From Rhizobium sp. BT04 (lineage in GTDB: Bacteria > Pseudomonadota > Alphaproteobacteria > Rhizobiales > Rhizobiaceae), in contig NZ_CP125650.1 of assembly GCF_030053135.1 (NCBI RefSeq), forward strand, positions 358,656 to 422,655: DNA of 64,000 nt, given 5' to 3'. The translations under genes and the position numbers were made by a program. Positions 43,001-53,294 of the stretch are shown here, piece by piece. The stretch's first letter is position 1, and the number at the start of each line of letters is the position of its first letter. The notes beneath the pieces were generated by a model that saw nothing but the letters and a program-made list of their open reading frames with translations, was not told where the DNA came from and did not search any database.

Positions 43001-44530
43001 ATGAGCACGCTTGTCGAGATGGTCGGCATCAACAAATCGTTTGGTTTCACGAAAGTCCTTTCGGACGTTCGCTTTTCCCTGGAACGTGGCTCCGTGCACG
43101 CTCTGATGGGGGAAAACGGCGCGGGGAAGTCCACCCTGATGCGTATTCTGGCGGGGGTATATCAGCCGGGCGCAGGAAGTGTTCGGCTCCGCGGGGAGGA
43201 AGTCAATTTCCGTTCCCCTAAGGAGGCACGGTTGGCGGGAGTGTCGACGGTGTTTCAGGAGTTTACCCTGATCCCCAATCTCACCGTTGCTGAGAACATG
43301 TTCCTGGGCCACGAACCTCGTCGCATTGACGGTTCGATCGATAGCGTCGAGGTAGTGAAACGCGCTCGCGCTTTGCTGGCTGACGTATTTCCACAGCTCG
43401 ACGCAACCGCGATCGTCGAGACACTGACTGTCGCGCAGCAGCAGGCAGTTGAGATCGCGAAGGGACTTACGTCGAACGCGGACGTATTCATCTTCGACGA
43501 GCCAACGGCGGCGTTGAACTCGACCGATGTCGCGCATCTTTTCAAGGTTATCCGCGACCTTAAGGCTCAACATAAGGCTGTCGTCTACATCTCTCATCGC
43601 ATGAATGAAGTCTTCGAACTATGCGACACCATCACCGTCATGAAAGATGGCGCTTGGGTAAGGACTGCAAGAGCGCAGGACTTCAACTTGCAAACGCTGG
43701 TAGCGACAATGGTTGGTCGCGAACTTCAGAACTTCTTTCCGCCGCGCTCGCAGGCCACCGGAGCGGCAATGCTGGAGGTTTCGGACTTGCGCCTCGACGA
43801 CAGCAGCTCGACAGTCACTTTCGTTGTCAGAAAAGGTGAAATCATCGGGCTGGCAGGGCTCGAAGGACAGGGCCAGCGAGAGATAATGCGTGCCATTGTG
43901 GGCGTTGAATCGCCAAAGGCCATCGCCGTGTGGCGTGCCGGCCCCGACAACAGCATGCACGTGGTGAATGTAGGGTCAGGGTTCGCTCGCGCGGTCGCAT
44001 CAGGAATCGGTTTTATCCCTGAGGACAGGAAGCAGGAAGGGCTGTTCCTGCGCCTGCCTATCTACGACAACATCGCGCTGGGAAAACAGCTCAATCGGAA
44101 TATGGCAAGCGTTGCGTGGCGATCGGTGTCGAAGGTCCGCGAGGTGATCAAGTCGTTACGAGTTGCGGCCGCCGATCCCAATGCGCCCGTAGGTAAACTC
44201 TCGGGCGGGAATCAGCAGAAGGTGCTGCTGGGCCGCTGGTTGCTCTCCGGAGTGGACATCCTCGTTATTGAGGAGCCCACGCGCGGCGTCGACGTCGGTG
44301 CAAAGGCAGAGATTTACAGATTGCTGCGGGACTTCAGTGATCGTGGCGGTGCGGTCGTGGTTTCGTCGCGCGAGCACGCTGAGCTTATAGGGCTCTGCGA
44401 CAGCATTTTGGTCGTTCATGACAGGAAGATCGTCGGGCAGATGTCCGCAGAGGGGGCGACCGAGGAAAGAATCCTCGAGACTGCGCTGGGGGCGAGTGCG
44501 TCACCGGATCCCCGTGCTGCGGTGCATTGA
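43001..44530 (+). CDS. ABC transporter ATP-binding protein, RbsA/MglA type (second system)
   Basis: A 509-residue twin ATPase. Domain 1 has GENGAGKSTLMRILAG (Walker A), LTVAQQQAVEIAKGL and FDEPTAALNSTD, all intact. Domain 2 has a degenerate P-loop, LSGGNQQKVLLGRWLL and EEPTRGVDVGAK. It powers uptake of the ligand bound by the preceding protein. The frame is open far upstream across the binding-protein gene, but homology and the hairpin place the start at 43001 (ATG at 42989 is possible). It is followed by two permeases. Confidence 0.9.
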   Translation: MSTLVEMVGINKSFGFTKVLSDVRFSLERGSVHALMGENGAGKSTLMRILAGVYQPGAGSVRLRGEEVNFRSPKEARLAGVSTVFQEFTLIPNLTVAENMFLGHEPRRIDGSIDSVEVVKRARALLADVFPQLDATAIVETLTVAQQQAVEIAKGLTSNADVFIFDEPTAALNSTDVAHLFKVIRDLKAQHKAVVYISHRMNEVFELCDTITVMKDGAWVRTARAQDFNLQTLVATMVGRELQNFFPPRSQATGAAMLEVSDLRLDDSSSTVTFVVRKGEIIGLAGLEGQGQREIMRAIVGVESPKAIAVWRAGPDNSMHVVNVGSGFARAVASGIGFIPEDRKQEGLFLRLPIYDNIALGKQLNRNMASVAWRSVSKVREVIKSLRVAAADPNAPVGKLSGGNQQKVLLGRWLLSGVDILVIEEPTRGVDVGAKAEIYRLLRDFSDRGGAVVVSSREHAELIGLCDSILVVHDRKIVGQMSAEGATEERILETALGASASPDPRAAVH

Positions 44531-44542
44531 GGAGGATAACTT

Positions 44543-45484
44543 ATGAATTCATTTGCCAGTCGCCTGAAGCTCCCTTATCGCGCGGGAGCGATCGGGCTTT
44601 CCATTGGAACGCTCCTGGTGATGGTTGTCGCCTCGGTAATATTATTGCCGGACTTCATGGATCCGGAGAATTTGTCTAATCTCCTGGCGCAATCGACGGT
44701 GCTCGTCATCTCGGCTCTCGGTCAGACGTTCGTCATTCTCACTGGCGGCCTCGACGTGTCGGTTGGGTCCGTCATCAGTCTAACGACGACGATCATGACG
44801 CTTGATCTTCCTGAGATAACCCGCGTGCTTATCTGCATCGCGGTGGCGATGGGGTTCGGAGTAGCGAACGGTTACGGTGTCGCGCGCCTCAATGTACATC
44901 CAATCATCATGACGCTGACAACAATGGGCATCGGCCAAGGTATCGCGTTGATCATTTTGCCAATCCCAGGTGGGCGCGTTCCGGAGTGGCTTTCCGGCTC
45001 GGTAGCCGGATCCATCGGCCCCGTACCTAACTCATTGTTTTGGTTGATCACGGCATCGCTCTTCGCATCCTGGATTCTCTATCGTCGTCCCTTCGGCCTC
45101 TACCTCTTCGCTTCCGGCGGCAATGACTTCAACGCACGGATGAACGGTGTTCCCGTCGAGCGCACCATCATCAAAGCGTATGTTCTTTCCGCTCTATTCG
45201 CATGCGCTGCGGGGATGTTTCTTGCAGGTCGCCTTGCATCGGGTGATCCTAAGGGCGGCGCTTCATTCGGGATTGAGTCTGTAACGGCTGCAGCATTGGG
45301 TGGGGTCCACCTCGCCGGGGGCATCGGAAGCATTGTGGGAACCGTCGTTGGCGCGGCGATCCTCGGGACAGTGAATAATGTGATGAATCTGGCCAACGTC
45401 TCTGCATTTCTTCAGTCGGTCGTCAAGGGTGTGTTGCTTCTCGTACTCGTCGTTTCGCAGCGACGCAAAACAATCGGACTTTGA
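44543..45484 (+). CDS. ABC transporter permease (second system)
   Basis: A 313-residue permease of the RbsC/AraH superfamily with multiple membrane spans. The family signature AAALGGVHLAGGIGSIVGT lies in the C-terminal third, and LTGGLDVSVGSVISL in the first half. GAGGAGGA precedes the ATG by four to five bases. Its TGA lies within a few bases of the start of the next permease gene, so the two are translated together. Confidence 0.88.
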   Translation: MNSFASRLKLPYRAGAIGLSIGTLLVMVVASVILLPDFMDPENLSNLLAQSTVLVISALGQTFVILTGGLDVSVGSVISLTTTIMTLDLPEITRVLICIAVAMGFGVANGYGVARLNVHPIIMTLTTMGIGQGIALIILPIPGGRVPEWLSGSVAGSIGPVPNSLFWLITASLFASWILYRRPFGLYLFASGGNDFNARMNGVPVERTIIKAYVLSALFACAAGMFLAGRLASGDPKGGASFGIESVTAAALGGVHLAGGIGSIVGTVVGAAILGTVNNVMNLANVSAFLQSVVKGVLLLVLVVSQRRKTIGL

Positions 45485-45489
45485 AAGAG

Positions 45490-46488
45490 ATGGACTTCTC
45501 GATGACCACATCAGACTCGAAAACTGAAGCACCATCTCGCTCATTGAGGGGTAAGAGCGCCATTTCGTGGATACTCGGGCTACCGCCCGCATACTATGTG
45601 CTCGCAATCCTGGTTGCGGTTGCTCCAGCAGTGAGCGCCACGCTCATAAATCCCAACTACTGGTTTGTAATCCTCAAGCAGTCAGCGCCGCTCGGGATCG
45701 CGGTGCTCGCCCAGTCGCTTGTCATGCGGGTGCGATCCATCGATCTCTCTGTCAGCGGTATTTTCGCGTTCGCGATTTATTTGGCCAGCTCGGGCCAGCT
45801 CAACAACTATCCACCGCTAATGACCGTCCTCATGCCTGTTGTGATTGGGCTAGCTGTGGGGGGTGTAAACGGAATACTCGTAGCATACGTGCGCGCTTCT
45901 GCCGTTATCTCCACACTAAGTGTTTCGGCCATTCTGATTGGGATCGTCCAATACATGAGCGCCGGCCGCGCGCCCGGTTCAACGCCAAGCTGGCTTCGAA
46001 TACTTACGAGCGGCAATATCCACGGCCTTTCCTATTCCGTGGTCCTGTGGATCGTCATCGCCGCCCTGATTTCTATCGCATTTCGCTTTCTCATCGTCGG
46101 GCGTTACTTCAGGGCCGTCGGCGACAATCCGAGGGCGGCGGAAACTACAGGAATTCCGTTGGCACGTACGATTTTTGTCTCGCACACGCTCGCGGGCGCC
46201 CTGACAGGCATCGCGGCCCTGGTCCAGGTATCCGCGTTGGCGGTCGGCACCATCAAGCCAGGCTTCGACACCTTCATGAATGCGCTCGCCGCCACGATCC
46301 TCGGCGGTGTGACGTTCGGCGTCGACCGGGGCGGCGTCGCCGGGCCGTTCGTTGCCGTCGTTGCCTTCAGCTTCCTGTTCGCGATGCTGACCGTCTTCGG
46401 CATCCAGGAGCCGGGCAAGCTTATCGTCCAGGGCGTGATCATTGCATTTGCCGCAATCATCTACGGTGCGCGCGCGGGTCGCGTCTAG
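45490..46488 (+). CDS. ABC transporter permease (second system)
   Basis: A 332-residue permease with a charged N-terminus of about 30 residues followed by membrane segments. LVMRVRSIDLSVSGIFAF and TILGGVTFGVDRGGVAGPF are the usual RbsC-type blocks. Start candidates are ATG 45490 and ATG 45502; neither has a strong ribosome-binding site, which fits coupling to the upstream gene ending at 45484. It is the partner of the preceding permease. Confidence 0.87.
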   Translation: MDFSMTTSDSKTEAPSRSLRGKSAISWILGLPPAYYVLAILVAVAPAVSATLINPNYWFVILKQSAPLGIAVLAQSLVMRVRSIDLSVSGIFAFAIYLASSGQLNNYPPLMTVLMPVVIGLAVGGVNGILVAYVRASAVISTLSVSAILIGIVQYMSAGRAPGSTPSWLRILTSGNIHGLSYSVVLWIVIAALISIAFRFLIVGRYFRAVGDNPRAAETTGIPLARTIFVSHTLAGALTGIAALVQVSALAVGTIKPGFDTFMNALAATILGGVTFGVDRGGVAGPFVAVVAFSFLFAMLTVFGIQEPGKLIVQGVIIAFAAIIYGARAGRV

Positions 46489-46546
46489 TCCGTCGGGCCG
46501 ATCAAGTCATTCCCGTAGCAATTGCGGGAGAACGCAGGAGAATATA

Positions 46547-47650
46547 ATGGTGAAAATCACTGCGGCTGTCGCCGTGAAGCCAAAGAGCCCGCTGGAATTC
46601 CGTGAACTCGAACTGGCTGACCCCGAAGGCAACGAGATCCTGGTTCGCACGGTTGCGAGCGGGATCTGCCACACGGACTTGCTGCTTCGCGACGGTATTT
46701 TTGGCCCGCCGGCACCGGTGATCCCGGGGCACGAAGGCGTCGGCGTCGTCGAGGCGGTCGGACCAGAAGTTCAGAGCCTCAAAGTGGGTGATCACGTCGC
46801 ACTGAGCCAGAGCTCATGCGGATTCTGCGCCGACTGCCGCCGTTCTCACCCAATGAACTGCCAAAACTATACCCAGTACAATCTTACGGGGCTTCGTCCG
46901 AATGGTAAGAAGGCATTGCTCTGCGATGAAGTTGGCATTGGCAGCAATTTCGTGGGCCAGTCGTCCTTTGCGACGCATATCCTTGCGACTGAAAACAATG
47001 CAGCGCTTTTGCCGAAAACAGACCTCGACCTTACCGACGCTGCGCCACTCGGGTGCGGCATGGCAACGGGTGCAGGAACAGTGATAAACGCGATGAAGCC
47101 GGAAATAGGGTCGACGATAGCCGTTTTCGGCGCAGGTGCTGTCGGCATGGCCGCCGTGATGGCCGCCAAAGTTCGTCGGTGCAGCAAGATTATCATCATA
47201 GATCTGAATCAGCAGAGGCTAGACATGGCCATGGGGCTTGGTGCCACACATGCGATCAACGGCAAAGATCCCGACGTAGTCAACCAGATCCATGCGCTGA
47301 CGGGCGGCGGTGCCGACTTCGCGATTGACGCAGTTGGCATCATTCCGGTTATTCTGAACTCGATCAAGTGCACCCGTGCCGGCGGGCACGTTGTCTTGCT
47401 CGGCCTCGACGCGCTCGGTAACGACATTCCCATCCCCCTCGATCTAATGGTGTTCAATCGCAAGATCCAGGGTGCGATCCTTGGTGATCAGATTCCACAG
47501 CTGTTCATTCCGCAGATGATGGATCTTAATCAGGCTGGGCTTTTCCCCTTCCAAAAATTGATCACCAAGTATCCCTTCGAGAAGATCAACGAAGCGATCG
47601 CGGACGCCGAAGCCGGGCGAGTGATCAAGCCGGTCGTCGTTTTCAATTAG
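46547..47650 (+). CDS. Zinc-dependent alcohol dehydrogenase, aryl-alcohol type
   Basis: A 367-residue medium-chain dehydrogenase. The catalytic zinc site shows in ASGICHTDLLLRDG and PGHEGVG, and the structural zinc site begins CGFCADC. GAGAVGMAAVMAAKV is the nucleotide turn, followed by IIDLNQ, favouring NAD. It resembles the minus-strand enzyme at 39501-40607 along its whole length, including the GAGxVxNxxKP block, so the two are paralogues. AGGAG lies six bases before the ATG. Part of the uptake operon, it probably oxidises the imported alcohol or an early product. Confidence 0.9.
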   Translation: MVKITAAVAVKPKSPLEFRELELADPEGNEILVRTVASGICHTDLLLRDGIFGPPAPVIPGHEGVGVVEAVGPEVQSLKVGDHVALSQSSCGFCADCRRSHPMNCQNYTQYNLTGLRPNGKKALLCDEVGIGSNFVGQSSFATHILATENNAALLPKTDLDLTDAAPLGCGMATGAGTVINAMKPEIGSTIAVFGAGAVGMAAVMAAKVRRCSKIIIIDLNQQRLDMAMGLGATHAINGKDPDVVNQIHALTGGGADFAIDAVGIIPVILNSIKCTRAGGHVVLLGLDALGNDIPIPLDLMVFNRKIQGAILGDQIPQLFIPQMMDLNQAGLFPFQKLITKYPFEKINEAIADAEAGRVIKPVVVFN

Positions 47651-47662
47651 GAGCCAGCGCAA

Positions 47663-47974
47663 ATGACATCGAAGAAGTCAGAGGAACAGCACCTTGTCGT
47701 GGAATTCAAAACCACGTCCCAAAATCGAAATCGCGTAAAAGAACTCCTTCAGGAATTCATTGGACCCGCCCGCGAAGAGTCTGGTTGTCTCTACTACGAC
47801 CTCTACCAGCGGTCGGACGATCCGAACACTTTCATCATCTTAGACGGCTGGCAGAATGAGGCGGCTGTCGTTGGCCATGGCGAACATCCTAATGTCAAGC
47901 GGGTGCTGGAGCCTCTTCTTCCACTGTTGGTGAGTCCACCGTCGATTAATGTAAATACCCGTATCAGCGACTGA
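47663..47974 (+). CDS. Antibiotic-biosynthesis-monooxygenase (ABM/YgiN) family protein
   Basis: A 103-residue protein of the dimeric ferredoxin-like ABM fold. LVVEFKTTSQNRNRVKELL and GPAREESGCLYYDLYQ are typical, as is the FIILDGWQNEAAV strand. Members include quinol monooxygenase YgiN and many small oxygenases or isomerases without cofactors. AGGAGCC precedes the ATG; it follows the dehydrogenase by 12 bases. It may act on a quinol-like or reactive intermediate; the exact reaction cannot be deduced. Confidence 0.82.
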   Translation: MTSKKSEEQHLVVEFKTTSQNRNRVKELLQEFIGPAREESGCLYYDLYQRSDDPNTFIILDGWQNEAAVVGHGEHPNVKRVLEPLLPLLVSPPSINVNTRISD

Positions 47975-48037
47975 TCGGGCGCAATGGCCATTTCTACGAG
48001 GCGCGCGCCCCGAGCGCGCAGGTTTGAGGGAGACGAA

Positions 48038-49303
48038 ATGGATACGCATCGAGTTGTCGTAGTCGGCGGTGGCTTTGCCGGACTCCAGTTAGCGAAGGAC
48101 CTCAAGTGTCCCGACACTTCCATAACGATCGTCGACAGGCGCAACCATCACCTCTTTCAACCGCTCCTCTACCAAGTTGCCACGACTGTATTGGCAACCT
48201 CGGAGATAGCCTGGCCCATCAGAGCATTGTTCAGAGGACGAAAGGATGTATCGACGCTGCTGGGCGAGGTTGTTGGCGTTGATACCGAGGCACGCGTAGT
48301 ATCGCTCAAGGATGGGAATGCTATTCCCTATGACACGCTCGTTCTCGCGACAGGTGCAAGGCACGCCTATTTTGGCCGGGACGAGTGGGAGCCGTTTGCG
48401 CCCGGGCTAAAGGCACTCGAAGACGCGACGACCATCCGGCGGCGGCTTCTTCTCGCGTTTGAGAAGGCCGAATTGGAGGCTGATCCCGAACGGCGGAAGG
48501 CAATGCTCACGTTCAGCATAATCGGAGCAGGCCCGACAGGCGTGGAGATGGCTGGGATTATAGCGCAACTGGCCCAACGAACCCTTGTTGAGGAGTTCCG
48601 TAGCATCGACACCAGATCGGCGCGCATCCTTCTCATCGAGGCAGGTCCACGTGTCCTACCCGTGTTCCCGGAGGCACTTTCGAGATATGCCGAGCAGTCG
48701 CTAATCAAGATGGGCGTCGAAGTGAGAACAGGCATTCCCGTGACGGCATGCAACGAGAACGGCATCGCGATCGGAGATGAGTTCGTTTCAAGCCGGACCG
48801 TCATCTGGGCTGCGGGGGTGCAAGCGTCGAACGCCGCCGCCTGGGTCGGTGCTGAAAAGGACAGGGCGGGTAGGGCGGTCGTGCAGCCAGATCTGACTGT
48901 TGGCGGTAAGCCCGAGATTTTTATTATTGGAGATACTGCCTCCGTGAAGGCCGCTGATGGAACACCCGTCCCCGGAGTGGCTCCCGCCGCCAAACAGCAA
49001 GGCAAATATGTCGCTTCGGTAATTGAAGCACGACGTCTGGGTATACCCACTCCAAGTGCGTTCAGATATAGGCATCTGGGAAACCTGGCTACCATCGGGC
49101 CGAATTCGGCTGTTATCGACTTTGGGAAGATCCGGCTCAAGGGCGGAATTGCATGGTGGATTTGGGGGCTTGCCCATATCTACTTCCTGATAGGTACGAG
49201 GAGCAGATTGGCAGTGGGACTAAGCTGGCTATGGATCTTTGTTTCCGGCCATCACTCCGCACGTTTGATCACGCAAAAAGAAACCTTAAAGGATGAGGTT
49301 TAG
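48038..49303 (+). CDS. Type II NADH dehydrogenase-like FAD oxidoreductase
   Basis: A 421-residue flavoprotein. The FAD motif VVVVGGGFAGLQLAKDL is at the N-terminus, a second Rossmann fold (FSIIGAGPTGVEMAGII) binds NADH near residue 165, and IIGDTASV is the second FAD contact. The C-terminus GGIAWWIWGLAHIYFLIG is an amphipathic membrane-binding region like that of NDH-2. It should reoxidise NADH at the membrane without proton pumping. The ATG at 48038 is chosen for GAGGGAGACGAA upstream. As last gene of the uptake operon it would drain the NADH produced by the many dehydrogenases here. Confidence 0.88.
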   Translation: MDTHRVVVVGGGFAGLQLAKDLKCPDTSITIVDRRNHHLFQPLLYQVATTVLATSEIAWPIRALFRGRKDVSTLLGEVVGVDTEARVVSLKDGNAIPYDTLVLATGARHAYFGRDEWEPFAPGLKALEDATTIRRRLLLAFEKAELEADPERRKAMLTFSIIGAGPTGVEMAGIIAQLAQRTLVEEFRSIDTRSARILLIEAGPRVLPVFPEALSRYAEQSLIKMGVEVRTGIPVTACNENGIAIGDEFVSSRTVIWAAGVQASNAAAWVGAEKDRAGRAVVQPDLTVGGKPEIFIIGDTASVKAADGTPVPGVAPAAKQQGKYVASVIEARRLGIPTPSAFRYRHLGNLATIGPNSAVIDFGKIRLKGGIAWWIWGLAHIYFLIGTRSRLAVGLSWLWIFVSGHHSARLITQKETLKDEV

Positions 49304-49521
49304 TCGCTAGCGCGAGCACGCCCGAGTCTGCTGGGCCGTGAATGGAGACCATCAAAGGCCAGACATTTGGGAATCGGTTGCGAAGCGATGGTTGGCAGCA
49401 GGTAACAATTCTGTCGGAGTTCCATATATAACAATGATTGATCTTCGCACTATCAACTTAGGCGACTTCGACTGCGTCGAATTCACGGCGAGGACTGGCC
49501 GCGACAAGTCAATTGCCCTGT

Positions 49522-49545
49522 CCGCCTGTCGTTAGCGATAGGCGG
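49522..49545 (+). terminator. Hairpin after the second ABC operon
   Basis: CCGCCTGTCG (49522-49531) pairs with CGATAGGCGG (49536-49545) around TTAG, with one G-T wobble. It lies about 220 bases after the NADH dehydrogenase stop and before the AraC gene. The following bases are only moderately T-rich. Confidence 0.5.
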
Positions 49546-49599
49546 GCCTCATGCTTGAATACCGTTTCGGGAAGGAAGTGATGATGTGGAGAGTTGAGA

Positions 49600-50565
49600 G
49601 TGTCCCCCTCTAAGATTGACCATTTCTCGCTCAAAGGTACCTGCAGCGAGGAACTCGCGGCAGCGCTTTCGAGGCTTTCCCCGCAATCTGAAGCGCATGT
49701 ACATGGCGATAAGACGATCGCCTACGATGTACATGCGATTACCAATGGTCCGATTGCAGTTATTGCCGCGCACTACGAGGGCGACCTAACCGTCCAGCAC
49801 CGGGGACCGGCGGAGGCAAACATCATCATGCTTCCACTACATGGGCGATCGGTCGTTACCGTTGACGGCAGACAAATCCCGTCAGAGGGAACGCGGGGCG
49901 TTTTCGTGAACAGTATGTCGGCGAGTACGACCCAATTCATTGGGCCCAGGAAACATTTGGGGCTTAGGATCGCCCATGATGAGCTGACGCGCCGTTTGGG
50001 ATGTCGGCTCAATACGCCAATAAGAGGCAGCCTCGATTTTTCGCCAGAAATCGACCTATCGGTCGGGTTCGGCTCCCTTTTGGTTCAACTGGTACCAGTG
50101 CTGTATGCTGGATTACGAGACGGAACCCTCCTTCAATCACCGATAGCACTTCATCACCTCACTGAAACGACGATGGAGCTTTTGATCGAAGCTGCGCAGC
50201 ATCGCTACTCATCTGAGTTATGCCGCGTTGCTGAATCACCCTTACCCAAGGCCGTTAAGCGGGCGGTCGACTATATGCGTGCCAATATTACTCGGCCGCT
50301 ATCTCTTGAGGAAATCGCAACGGCTTGTGGCGTAAGCCGACGCACTCTTCAAAGCGGTTTTCGCAACTTTCGGAATACGACCCCTCTGGCATTCCTGCAG
50401 CACCTACGGTTGGAATTAGTGCATCAGGAACTGATGACAGGCGAACCTGGCCTCTCGGTCACGCAGGTCGCTCTGAAATGGGGCTTCGTGCATAGAGGCA
50501 GATTTTCTGCGGACTATCGCAAGCGCTATGGGGTACTTCCCTCGGAAACATTGCGTATATCATAA
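49600..50565 (+). CDS. AraC-family transcriptional regulator
   Basis: A 321-residue regulator with a C-terminal AraC DNA-binding domain: HTH 1 in LSLEEIATACGVSRRTLQSGF and HTH 2 in LSVTQVALKWGFVHRGRFSADY. The N-terminal domain resembles AraC_binding_2 proteins (for example GRSVVTVDGRQIPSEGTRG). The GTG at 49600 is preferred because GGAGAG lies about seven bases upstream; TTG at 49594 is in frame. It is a paralogue of the regulator at 11165-12199 and, like it, sits beside a chemoreceptor gene. Targets are unknown. Confidence 0.87.
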   Translation: MSPSKIDHFSLKGTCSEELAAALSRLSPQSEAHVHGDKTIAYDVHAITNGPIAVIAAHYEGDLTVQHRGPAEANIIMLPLHGRSVVTVDGRQIPSEGTRGVFVNSMSASTTQFIGPRKHLGLRIAHDELTRRLGCRLNTPIRGSLDFSPEIDLSVGFGSLLVQLVPVLYAGLRDGTLLQSPIALHHLTETTMELLIEAAQHRYSSELCRVAESPLPKAVKRAVDYMRANITRPLSLEEIATACGVSRRTLQSGFRNFRNTTPLAFLQHLRLELVHQELMTGEPGLSVTQVALKWGFVHRGRFSADYRKRYGVLPSETLRIS

Positions 50566-50857
50566 GCAGATTGCGCCGACCGAGCTACGATCAGCCGGCA
50601 CGCTCGACCGTCCTCAAGGCTTGCAGCAACAGCACTCTCCAGAAAAGCCGACTGCCTCGGCCCAAGATCTGTCTTGCAGATGATCCCCTGAACGCGACGA
50701 TGTTCCGATCTGCGCAACGCAGTTCAAGACCACTACAGGGGTTAATCTTATAGTAATTATGCCGAGGTCATCTCACACATAGCGGTCAATGTCGCAATGT
50801 TCTGGACCGCGTCGCTAATGGAAGCCGGTGTAATTTATAGTCGTCTATGAGGAACAT

Positions 50858-53119
50858 ATGTCGAGACTGCCGCTATCTCTACTTTTAATGATTTTGGCAA
50901 TTATCCCGTTGACGGCGTTCGTAATCATCGGAGTATCAACATCACTGGGATATTACCGAGAATACTCTACCTTCCGCAGCGCACAAACAACGCAGCGACT
51001 TGGGCGGGAAGGCGGATTCCTCGCCCAAGCTATAGCGGCGGAAGCGTTTGCAGGCGCCGACGTGCGTCGGGCAAAGCAAGCTGCATCGGACAGGGCTTTT
51101 ACAGCGGTCTTTTCCGCTTACGACTCTTGGAAAAAGGCATTCGACGATCCGGCCATAGAACGGGCGGTACAGATCATTCGTGAAAGGCGGGACAATATCG
51201 ATAGCTTCCGCCGGCGCGTCGATGACGGAACGGCTAGCGAGGCGGAGGGAGCTGTTGCTTTGCGCCCAGCTGCCCTTGCGGGCTTGGAGCTCGTCCGTCG
51301 CACTGGGGCGACTGTCAATGATTTGGATTTAGCACGCCAAATTACCGGTTTTCACGCGCTCATGCAGATCACGGAAGCTAGTTTGCTGGAGATCAGGCCC
51401 GGCCGAGCCTACGTCAAAAATTCAGCCATGTCCGTCGATCTATTTTCGTCCCTCTTACAGTCAAAAAATCTAAAGCAGCTTTATGTGCCTGCGATGCAGG
51501 AATTTCTCCCCGCCGATCTCGTCAAATCTTATGACGACTTCGAGGCCAGCGCCGCAGGCAAGTTCATCGCGGGCGTTCGCGATCAGATGTATGCAAACCA
51601 GCCGGGCGTTTCCTTCCCCCCCGAGACGTTGGATCGATGGAATGAAATCACCCAACAGCGGGCTGCTTTGTTGACCGCACTCATTATGCGCACCGGCGAC
51701 GAGTTGGACGAGATGGCATTTCAGCGTTACGCCGATCTTCGCAATGCCTTTATCGGCTACTCCGGCGCCACGCTTCTGATCATGTCTACGGTACTCATTT
51801 TGTGCATTTCGGTCGTTCGGAGAATTTCAAGCTCCATTCGGACTCTGACAAGCCGAATGAAGGCACTCGCAGAAGGCGATACGTCGGCGCCGGTGCCCTT
51901 GACGATCCGACGCGACGAGATCGGGGACATGGCGCGTTGCCTTGAGTTTTTCCGCGGCGCGGCCATACAGAAAAGTAACCTGGAGACATCCGCGGAAGCT
52001 GAGCGCATTCGTTCTGACCAAGAGAAGCTGGATATTCAGGTAAGGGCGGAAAAAGAAGCAGAAGAGCGCCTCATCCGAGCGACGACGGCATTGGCAACCG
52101 GGTTGAAGCGGATGGCGGATGGAGACTTGATTTATGAAATTGAGGAGCCGTTAGCGCCACAGTTTGAAAGTTTGCGCAGGGATTTCAACGCTTCCATTCG
52201 TCAGCTCCGGGACGTGCTTGTTACCGTCGGCCATTCAGTCGAAACGGTCACGAATGGCAGCTCGGGCGTCTCGGCCGCATCTGAAAATCTTTCAAGACGC
52301 ACGGAGCAGCAGGCGGCTTCGCTCGAGGAAACTGCAGCGGCGTTGGAGGAGATAACCGTCAACGTTGCATCGACCACGAAGAGGACGGCTGAGGCGCGCG
52401 GAGCCGTCCAACAGATGCGAGATCATGCGGAAATGTCCGGTCGGGTTGTACGCGATGCTATCGGCGCCATGAATCGCATTGAAAACTCCTCCAAGCAGAT
52501 TTCCCAGATCATCAGCGTCATCGACGCGATCGCCTTCCAAACGAACCTCCTGGCGCTGAACGCCGGCGTCGAAGCAGCGCGTGCTGGCGACGCGGGAAAA
52601 GGCTTTGCGGTTGTTGCCCAGGAGGTCAGGGAGCTTGCACAGCGCTCAGCGACAGCGGCAAAAGAAATCAAGGATCTCATCGGCAATTCAGCTCTTGCCG
52701 TCGACGAAGGCGTAAGGCTCGTGAGTGAAACCGGATCGGGCCTGAGAACGATTGAAGAGCTTGTGCAGGATGTAAATCTTCATATGGACGCAATCGCAAC
52801 GGCCTCCCAGGAACAATCGTCGGGCCTGCGCGAGATCAACGGCGCGGTTAACCATATGGACCATGCCACTCAAGAAAATGCGAGCATGGTCGCGGAGATG
52901 AATACTGCAGGATCGCACCTCGCTCAAGAGAGCCAAAGCCTAGCCGCACTGTTGAAACATTTCCACTTCAAAGACGAGAGCGGGAAGCCACAGAAGGTCA
53001 CGGGCGAACTTGGGAAGAGCTTCCCGCCCGGTCAGACAATGGTTGACCGCGGAGACTATCCGATGCGCCGTGGTAACCTGGTGCTCGCGCCTTCGAATGA
53101 TGATTGGCAAGCGTTCTAA
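50858..53119 (+). CDS. NIT-domain chemoreceptor with CheR-tether tail
   Basis: A 753-residue chemoreceptor. Membrane segment 1 covers about residues 5-30, a helical periplasmic domain of about 270 residues of the nitrate/nitrite-sensing (NIT) type follows, and segment 2 lies near 301-322. HAMP comes next, and the signalling hairpin [20 protein letters not shown] sits near residue 558. It ends DDWQAF, an xWxxF tail like that of the receptor at 8378-10387. GAGGAAC precedes the ATG. NIT domains are named for nitrate but many have other ligands. It lies between an AraC gene and a PAS-GGDEF-EAL gene. Confidence 0.9.
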   Translation: MSRLPLSLLLMILAIIPLTAFVIIGVSTSLGYYREYSTFRSAQTTQRLGREGGFLAQAIAAEAFAGADVRRAKQAASDRAFTAVFSAYDSWKKAFDDPAIERAVQIIRERRDNIDSFRRRVDDGTASEAEGAVALRPAALAGLELVRRTGATVNDLDLARQITGFHALMQITEASLLEIRPGRAYVKNSAMSVDLFSSLLQSKNLKQLYVPAMQEFLPADLVKSYDDFEASAAGKFIAGVRDQMYANQPGVSFPPETLDRWNEITQQRAALLTALIMRTGDELDEMAFQRYADLRNAFIGYSGATLLIMSTVLILCISVVRRISSSIRTLTSRMKALAEGDTSAPVPLTIRRDEIGDMARCLEFFRGAAIQKSNLETSAEAERIRSDQEKLDIQVRAEKEAEERLIRATTALATGLKRMADGDLIYEIEEPLAPQFESLRRDFNASIRQLRDVLVTVGHSVETVTNGSSGVSAASENLSRRTEQQAASLEETAAALEEITVNVASTTKRTAEARGAVQQMRDHAEMSGRVVRDAIGAMNRIENSSKQISQIISVIDAIAFQTNLLALNAGVEAARAGDAGKGFAVVAQEVRELAQRSATAAKEIKDLIGNSALAVDEGVRLVSETGSGLRTIEELVQDVNLHMDAIATASQEQSSGLREINGAVNHMDHATQENASMVAEMNTAGSHLAQESQSLAALLKHFHFKDESGKPQKVTGELGKSFPPGQTMVDRGDYPMRRGNLVLAPSNDDWQAF

Positions 53120-53294
53120 ATGATATGGGCGGCGTCGCCGACCACATGCAAATACACGTCTCTGATGATTCTGAATGAGAGCGATATCCCGGTGGGGTAG
53201 CGGCATGGTACTCCGCCAAATGACTTGTGCGGTCCTAACAAAATGCTGGCTTGACGCATGATTGCTCAGCCACGTGACAAAGCAGGACAGGCAC

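Noticed and set aside
49338..49535. Possible 65-residue gene after the NADH dehydrogenase
   Set aside because: It lacks a ribosome-binding site, ends inside the terminator-like hairpin and has no paralogue in the window.
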